Shown one piece after another: positions 7,328 to 11,426 of a stretch of DNA of 11,426 nt. The stretch is from contig URHP01000050.1 of assembly GCA_900547645.1 (NCBI GenBank), forward strand, positions 1 through 11,426, read 5' to 3'. The translations under genes were made by a program, and so were the position numbers. This stretch comes from an uncultured Eubacteriales bacterium. GTDB lineage: Bacteria > Bacillota > Clostridia > Christensenellales > Borkfalkiaceae. Every line of letters starts with the position of its first letter. The first letter of the stretch is position 1. The notes under the pieces are model-generated. The model had not been told where the DNA came from and did not search any database. It was given only the letters and a program-made list of their open reading frames with translations.

Positions 7328-8001
7328 ATGGCGGAGGAAAAGACGCTGTTTTCGGACGCCGTTCCCGTGCGGGACAGGGCGCTCGCCTACGGGTTCCGGG
7401 AGCGGGGAGACGCGCTGTTCTACGCGTGGCCGCTCTGCGACGGGCAGTTCCTGTTCGAAGCGGCGATCGCCCCTTCGGGGAGGTGTCCGCGCGGCTGACG
7501 GACGTGCAGACGCAGTCGGAGTACGTCCTGCACCGCATCGAAGGGGCGCAGGGCGCCTTTGTCGGACGCGTGCGCGAAGAGTATCTTGCAGCGCTGCGGG
7601 CGATCCGCGCCGCCTGTTTTGAACGGAACGCGTTCCGCGCCGACGTCAGCCGTGCGCTGCTTGACTACGCACGGGAGCGCTACGGCGACCGCCCCGAATA
7701 TCTCTGGGAACGTTCTCCGTCCAACGCGGTGCTCCGCCGCAGGGACAACCGCAAGTGGTATGCCGCCTTTCTCACCGTCGCGGCGGACAAACTCGGACTC
7801 CCGCGCACGGACGTCGTGGAGATCGTCGATCTGCGCATGCGACCGCAGGAGCTTGACGCAAGGGCGGACGGCGTGAAATATTTCCGCGGGTGGCACATGA
7901 ATAAAAAAAGCTGGGTGACGGCGCTGCTCGACGGCACGGTCCCCGTCGGGGAACTGCGGAATCTGCTGGACGAAAGCTATCGTCTGGCGGGCGAAAAGTG
8001 A
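7328..8001 (+). pseudogene. MmcQ/YjbR-family protein, frameshifted
   Basis: ATG 7328, with GGAGG at 7318-7322, opens a frame that codes 51 plausible residues, then runs into TGA at 7496-7498. The protein clearly continues in another frame from 7480 to the stop at 7999-8001. One extra G in the GGGG run at 7477-7480 would join the halves as APSG-EVSARLTDV and give a single protein of about 224 residues. The C-terminal ~100 residues carry the MmcQ/YjbR fold pattern (YLWERSPSNAVLRRRDNRKWYA, FRGWHMNKKSWVTALLDG, LLDESY), a small CyaY-like DNA-binding family of unclear role; the front half (FVGRVREEY, AACF) is the extension of longer clostridial members. The break may be a sequencing error in the G-run, a real mutation, or less likely a -1 slip on GGGG. 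It is tightly linked to uvrA (12 nt). Confidence 0.82.
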
Positions 8002-8064
8002 ACGTTTGCATGTCCGCGCACGCCGTGCGGGACGCACAATCATAACAACGGGAGGAATCGGAGC

Positions 8065-9249
8065 ATGGTCAATGCAAGAAACAAAAGGCTCGGGGAAGCG
8101 CGGTCGGTCATCCGCGAGATCTTTGAGTACGGAAACGCACGCAAGCGCGAGATCGGGGAGGAGAACGTCTTTGATTTTTCCATCGGCAATCCCGGCGTGC
8201 CCGCGCCCCGCGAGGTGAACGAGGAGATCGTGCGGCTGGTCAAAACCGTGCCCTCGCTGAAGCTGCACGGCTACACGTCCGCAGCGGGTGCGCCCGAGGT
8301 GCGCGAAGCGGTTGCAGACTATATCCGCACGGCATTCGGGGTACCCATGTCTGCAGAGGGCGTGTACATGACGTGCGGCGCGGCGGCGTCCCTCACCATC
8401 ACGCTGGGCGCGCTGTGCGAGGAGGGGGATGAATTCGTCATCGTCACCCCCTGTTTCCCCGAATACCGCGTGTTTATCGAGAGCGCGGGCGGCAAGGTCG
8501 TGGAAGCGGCGTGCGGGAAGGACTTCCATCCGGACATGGACGCTCTCGAAAAAGCCGTTGGCGTACATACCAAGGGCGTCATCATCAATTCCCCCAACAA
8601 TCCGACGGGGGCGGTGTATTCCCGAACGGAGCTGCAGGCGCTGGGCGCGCTGCTCGAAAAAAAGAGCAGGGAGCGCGGCGCGCCCGTCTTCCTCATTGCC
8701 GACGAGCCTTACCGCGAGCTGACGTACGGGGCGGAGGTGCCCTATCCCATGGCGTTCTATCCGAACACCGTCGTCTGCTATTCCTTTTCCAAGTCGCTCT
8801 CTCTTGCGGGCGAGCGCATCGGCTATATCGCCGTCTCTCCGCAGTGCGAGGGGGCGCGCGACGTATTTTCCGCCGTGTGCGGCGCGGGCAGGGCGCTGGG
8901 CTTCGTGTGCGCGCCTGCGCTCTTCCAGCGCGTCGTCGCAACCTGCCTCGGAAAGTCTGGCGACGTGGAGGAGTACCGCAAGAACCGCGACCTTCTCCTG
9001 CACGCGCTGACCGCGTGCGGGTTTGAATGCGTTCCCCCCGAAGGGGCGTTCTACCTGTTCATGAAGTCGCCCGAGCCGGACGCCGAAGCGTTCTGCCGCC
9101 GCGCAAAGGCGCACGAACTGCTGCTCGTCCCTTCCGACGGATTCGGCGTCAAGGGCTATGTGCGCGTCTCCTACTGCGTGGAACGCGCCGTCATCGAACG
9201 CAGCCTTCCCGCATTCCGGAAACTCGCCGAAGAGTACGGACTGGTCTGA
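8065..9249 (+). CDS. PLP-dependent aminotransferase, class I/II (AspC/AlaT-like fold)
   Basis: A 394-residue fold-type I aminotransferase that moves an amino group between an amino acid and a 2-oxo acid by pyridoxal phosphate chemistry. Landmarks: the substrate-loop FDFSIGNPGVPAP near residue 36, GYTSAAGAPEVREAVADY, the cofactor motif NNPTG (178-182), DEPYREL with the PLP-ring Asp213 and Tyr216, the Schiff-base Lys243 in SFSKSLSLAGERIGY, and the carboxylate-binding Arg367 in YVRVSYCV. The specific substrate (aspartate, alanine or aromatic) cannot be read by eye. GGGAGG at 8050-8055, 9 nt before the ATG, supports the start. It follows the YjbR-type gene by 63 nt with no visible promoter or terminator, so it may be the last gene of the SOS-driven unit, although a metabolic role would not need SOS control. 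The gene looks complete. Confidence 0.93.
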   Translation: MVNARNKRLGEARSVIREIFEYGNARKREIGEENVFDFSIGNPGVPAPREVNEEIVRLVKTVPSLKLHGYTSAAGAPEVREAVADYIRTAFGVPMSAEGVYMTCGAAASLTITLGALCEEGDEFVIVTPCFPEYRVFIESAGGKVVEAACGKDFHPDMDALEKAVGVHTKGVIINSPNNPTGAVYSRTELQALGALLEKKSRERGAPVFLIADEPYRELTYGAEVPYPMAFYPNTVVCYSFSKSLSLAGERIGYIAVSPQCEGARDVFSAVCGAGRALGFVCAPALFQRVVATCLGKSGDVEEYRKNRDLLLHALTACGFECVPPEGAFYLFMKSPEPDAEAFCRRAKAHELLLVPSDGFGVKGYVRVSYCVERAVIERSLPAFRKLAEEYGLV

Positions 9250-9331
9250 GTTTTTTTCTGAGGGATCGGGCTGCGCATGAAGATTTTTTCCGAACGGCGG
9301 ATTCTCTGATCGGACTCAGCGAATATTAAAT

Positions 9332-9357
9332 AAAAACGCGGCGTTTGCCGCGTTTTT
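9332..9357. terminator. Bidirectional rho-independent terminator
   Basis: AAAAACGCGGC (9332-9342) and GCCGCGTTTTT (9347-9357) form a perfect 11-bp stem with a GTTT loop. The T-run reads on the + strand after the stem, and the A-run gives the same on the - strand. It lies between the convergent aminotransferase and AEC transporter genes, 82 nt and 65 nt from their stops, and can end both transcripts. Confidence 0.95.
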
Positions 9358-9422
9358 TGGTTTTTGAAATATTTCAGACGCCTCTGTGCTCTCAACGGAA
9401 AGCGGAGTGCCGGCAGACGGCG

Positions 9423-10406
9423 TCACAGCGAAATGAGCAGCATGGCGACGGGCAGGGTGACAACGGAGAGCAGGGTGCCCGTCGAGTATGCGGCGGCGGC
9501 AAATTCCTTTTCGCCGTCCATTTTTTCCGCAAACGCCACCACGCTCGCGGCGGGCGGCATTGCCATGGCGATGACGGGCGCAAGCAGGACGTACGGCGTA
9601 TCCGCAAACACGCCCGTCAGTTTGAAGGGCAGGATCAGCAGATAGGTCAGCGCGGCGGAAAGCACCAGCCGCACGAATGCGGCAAGATAGACGGTCTTGT
9701 CGCAGAACAGCTTTTTGGGGGAAAGCTCCGCAATGCGCACGCCCACCACCAGCATGGAAAGGGGCGCGGTCATGCCGCCGCCGTAGGTCACGATCTGCTG
9801 CAGCTCTTTCACTTCGTTCATGTTGAAAATGTTGATCTGCGGCACCAGAAAGAGGATAAACCCGACGACGGACGCGATCGTGCAGGGGTTGAGGAACGCC
9901 TTTTTGAGCGAGATCTGCTTTTTATCCTGCGTGATGAGGTAGGCGCCCAGCGTCCACAGAAGCAGGTTGAACACCACGGTGAACACGGTGATGTACATCA
10001 TCGCCTCGGAATTGCCGTCCGTGAACATTTCCACGAAGGGGATCCCGACGAAGGCGCAGTTGGAAAAGGTGCCGATGAACACCAGGACGTCGCGCTTTCT
10101 GCGCTGTTCGTCCCCCTTCATGAACAGAAAACACAGCTTCGAGGCGCCGAACGTCAGAAAGATCGCCGCGACGGAGAACAGGAACACCCATAAAAAGTTG
10201 AGGAGCGTCCCGCCGCTCGGGGCGATCGGATCGACGGCGAACGCCTGAATGATGAGCATGGGCTGGGCAAAACACAGCAGGATATTGGAGACGGAGTACA
10301 GGCTGTCCGAGCGGACGAGGTTGGTCTTCCGAAGCACAAACCCCGGCACGGCAAAGGCGAACAGCACCAGCATGATCAGCAGGACTTTGACGATGATCTG
10401 AACCAT
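9423..10406 (-). CDS. AEC-family transporter (auxin efflux carrier / malate-type permease)
   Basis: A 327-residue integral membrane protein with about ten hydrophobic segments in two halves, the layout of the AEC (auxin efflux carrier) family of bacterial secondary carriers; members are often linked to export or uptake of organic acids such as malate. Family marks include ILLCFAQPMLII (42-53), SNCAFVGIPFVEMF (115-128), LNPCTIASVVGFILF (172-186), APLSMLVVGVRIAEL (214-228) and VIAMAMPPAASVVAF (278-292), the last being the proline-broken helix of the second half. The substrate is not readable from sequence. The start ATG is at 10406-10404; the SD is weak (AAGAG upstream). It has its own promoter (10451-10479) and shares the terminator at 9332-9357. 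It faces away from spoVT, and nothing links it functionally to the repair genes it converges on. Confidence 0.93.
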   Translation of the reverse strand: MVQIIVKVLLIMLVLFAFAVPGFVLRKTNLVRSDSLYSVSNILLCFAQPMLIIQAFAVDPIAPSGGTLLNFLWVFLFSVAAIFLTFGASKLCFLFMKGDEQRRKRDVLVFIGTFSNCAFVGIPFVEMFTDGNSEAMMYITVFTVVFNLLLWTLGAYLITQDKKQISLKKAFLNPCTIASVVGFILFLVPQINIFNMNEVKELQQIVTYGGGMTAPLSMLVVGVRIAELSPKKLFCDKTVYLAAFVRLVLSAALTYLLILPFKLTGVFADTPYVLLAPVIAMAMPPAASVVAFAEKMDGEKEFAAAAYSTGTLLSVVTLPVAMLLISL

Positions 10407-10450
10407 AGTGTCACTCTTGTGAATTTGATTTCACCATTTTTTCCGCAGGC

Positions 10451-10479
10451 ATTATAGCACTATGTCCGCGGAAAGGCAA
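10451..10479 (-). promoter_or_regulatory. Sigma-A promoter of the AEC transporter gene
   Basis: Read on the - strand: TTGCCT (10479-10474), 17-bp spacer, TATAAT (10456-10451). The -10 is perfect and the -35 matches 4 of 6. Transcription would begin near 10444, leaving a leader of about 38 nt. The inverted repeat TTTCCGC (10440-10446) / GCGGAAA (10468-10474) brackets the -10, and GTGAA-N6-TTCAC (10419-10434) lies in the leader; either could be an operator. Confidence 0.82.
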
Positions 10480-10550
10480 CTGCTTTTGGTGCTTCCGTCC
10501 GGGTTGTTTTGATCTTTTTGCGGCGGAAAATGCCTGTTGTTCCCAATTCC

Positions 10551-10579
10551 GCATAGAAATTCCGCACCGTTGCATAATG
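10551..10579 (+). promoter_or_regulatory. Possible sigma-G promoter of spoVT
   Basis: GCATA (10551-10555), 17-bp spacer, CATAATG (10573-10579) resembles the forespore sigma-G pattern (GHATR, about 18 bp, CATNHTA) with one mismatch in the last -10 base. B. subtilis spoVT is a known sigma-G gene. No sigma-A -35 fits the same -10. The start would fall near 10586, giving a short leader of about 13 nt, which is a weak point of this call. Confidence 0.5.
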
Positions 10580-10598
10580 ACAATATACGGAGGTAACT

Positions 10599-11144
10599 AT
10601 GAAAGCAACGGGGATCGTGAGAAGGATCGACGAGCTCGGGCGCGTCGTCATTCCCAAGGAGATCAGAAGGACGCTTCGCATCCGCGAAGGGGATCCGCTG
10701 GAACTGTTCACCGACCGCGACGAGCTGATGCTCAAAAAATATTCGCCCATCGCTTCGGTGGAGCGTTTTTCGGAGGGAACGGCAAAGTCGCTGCACGAAC
10801 AGAGCGGATTTCTCGCGGCGATTTCGGATGCGGACAATATCCTGCACGCCTTCGGCGCGGGCAGAAAGGCGCTTTTAGGGCACGCCGTTTCCGACGAAAT
10901 GACGGAGCTCATGGCGGCACGGCGCAGCCATCTTGCAAGCCTTGCGGAGGGCGGGCGCATCCTGCCCGTCGTGCGGGATGCGGAGAGCGCGTTCACGGCG
11001 CAGCTCGTCGTTCCCATCGTCGCCGGCGGCGACTGTCTGGGGGCGGTCATTCTCCTTTCGGAGGAGGCGGGCGCGATCATGGAGGCGTCCTGCGTCAAGC
11101 TCGCCCGCCTGACGGCGGACATCATCGCCAGCCAGTTCGTCTGA
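10599..11144 (+). CDS. spoVT: Stage V sporulation protein T, AbrB-family regulator
   Basis: SpoVT is the forespore transcription factor that tunes sigma-G-dependent genes late in sporulation. The 181-residue length fits (B. subtilis SpoVT is 178). The N-terminal ~52 residues form the swapped-hairpin AbrB DNA-binding domain and are nearly invariant: MKATGIVRRID, LGRVVIPKEIRRTLRIREGD, LKKYSPI. The C-terminal part (about 60-181) is the more variable GAF-like domain, with PIVAGGDCLGAVILLSEE as its closing strands. GGAGG at 10589-10593, 5 nt before the ATG, fixes the start. The following gene is a YabM-type flippase, the same order as in B. subtilis. Its presence argues strongly that the host belongs to a spore-forming lineage. 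Confidence 0.96.
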   Translation: MKATGIVRRIDELGRVVIPKEIRRTLRIREGDPLELFTDRDELMLKKYSPIASVERFSEGTAKSLHEQSGFLAAISDADNILHAFGAGRKALLGHAVSDEMTELMAARRSHLASLAEGGRILPVVRDAESAFTAQLVVPIVAGGDCLGAVILLSEEAGAIMEASCVKLARLTADIIASQFV

Positions 11145-11163
11145 GCGCGTCCGACGCGGGCGG

Positions 11164-11191
11164 CGCGCCGTGCCCTTCGGGGCGCGGCGCG
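11164..11191 (+). other. UUCG-capped hairpin between spoVT and the flippase gene
   Basis: CGCGCCGTGCCC (11164-11175) pairs with GGGCGCGGCGCG (11180-11191): 12 bp, one G-U pair, closed by a cUUCGg tetraloop, one of the most stable RNA loops known. Only 7 nt separate it from the next ATG and no T-run follows, so it is not a standard terminator. It occupies the place where a ribosome binding site should be. Confidence 0.7.
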
Positions 11192-11198
11192 TACATAT

Positions 11199-11394
11199 AT
11201 GAAGCATCTGAAATTTTTCAAAAACGCGGCGATCATCTCGCTCGGGGGACTGCTCGCCAAGGGGATCGGCGCGCTGTACCGCATCCCGCTCGCCAACCTG
11301 CTCGGCAGCTACGGCGAAGGGCTGTATCATATGGCGTATCCGCTCTTTTGCCTCATGCTGACGCTCTCGTCGGCGGGGATCCCCACCGTTGTGG
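11199..11394 (+). CDS. MurJ/SpoVB/YabM-type flippase, 5' fragment
   Basis: Sixty-five codons of the N-terminus of a polysaccharide-biosynthesis flippase of the MOP superfamily (YabM/SpoVB/MurJ type), which moves lipid-linked cell-wall or spore-cortex precursors across the membrane. The opening pattern is diagnostic: a basic start, first helix AAIISLGGLLAKGIGALYRIPLANLLG with the conserved G..YR.PL..LLG, then GEGLYHMAYPLFCLMLTLSSAGIP. Full-length relatives have over 500 residues and about 14 helices, so most of the gene is missing. The frame appears to continue to the window end as VSYTHLRAHE, but that stretch is translated adapter, so the real coding ends at 11394. ATG 11199 fits the family start, yet no SD precedes it. 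Gene order after spoVT matches B. subtilis yabM. Confidence 0.88.
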
Positions 11395-11426
11395 CTGTCT
11401 CTTATACACATCTCCGAGCCCACGAG
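11395..11426 (+). other. Tn5/Nextera sequencing adapter (artefact)
   Basis: Bases 11395-11413 are the 19-bp Tn5 mosaic end CTGTCTCTTATACACATCT, followed directly by CCGAGCCCACGAG, the start of the Nextera read-2 adapter. This is library sequence left on the contig end. On the opposite strand it translates as MGSEMCIRDS, a peptide well known from contaminated databases. Confidence 0.98.

Noticed and set aside
6871..7479. Upstream extension of the YjbR-family frame into uvrA
   Set aside because: Low-complexity R/G/A-rich translation overlapping conserved uvrA coding sequence; the true N-terminal half lies in the other frame from 7328.
9345..10193. A 282-codon + strand frame opposite the AEC gene
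   Set aside because: H/Q/G/D-rich antisense shadow that starts within the terminator region and has no domain; the - strand frame encodes a clear ten-helix carrier.
10875..11423. A 182-codon - strand frame starting MGSEMCIRDS
   Set aside because: Its start codon and first residues come from the adapter, and the rest is antisense to spoVT.

Overview
The window looks like a contig end from a GC-rich, spore-forming member of the Bacillota, most likely class Clostridia. I infer this from SpoVT, from Bacillus/Clostridium-type promoters and an SOS box, from strong GGAGG ribosome binding sites, and from UvrA/UvrB of Gram-positive type. Genus-level placement is not possible by eye. The last 32 bases (11395-11426) are not genomic: they are the Tn5/Nextera library adapter.

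Region 1 (1-1531, + strand): a polytopic membrane protein resembling the CvpA family, then two tandem small proteins of 122 and 121 residues. The two share one plan, a winged-helix-like N-terminal part followed by a single C-terminal membrane helix. I take them to be a diverged duplicate pair of unknown function.

Region 2 (1532-9357, + strand): a probable DNA-repair operon. A near-consensus sigma-A promoter (1536-1564) with a LexA/SOS box over the expected transcription start (1571-1584) drives uvrB. The uvrB leader is about 140 nt long and folds into two large hairpins just before the ribosome binding site. Downstream come a HAD-type 5'-nucleotidase-like gene, uvrA (behind a terminator-like hairpin), a MmcQ/YjbR-family gene with a single-base frameshift, and a class I/II PLP aminotransferase. 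A strong bidirectional terminator (9332-9357) closes the unit. UvrA and UvrB act together in nucleotide excision repair; the roles of the other three genes in this unit are not known from sequence.

Region 3 (9423-10406, - strand): an AEC-family (auxin efflux carrier type) transporter, convergent with the aminotransferase, with its own TTGCCT-N17-TATAAT promoter.

Region 4 (10407-11426, + strand): a divergent intergenic region carrying five copies of a TTCCGC motif and a possible sigma-G promoter, then spoVT and the 5' end of a MurJ/SpoVB/YabM-type flippase gene cut off by the adapter. The spoVT-yabM order matches Bacillus subtilis. No gene-free stretch exceeds 300 bases. I saw no tRNA, rRNA, CRISPR array or insertion sequence. 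I do not see a wholly new multi-gene system. The most original signals are the structured SOS leader of uvrB, the paired winged-helix/membrane-anchor genes, and the hairpin-occluded, SD-less start of the flippase gene.
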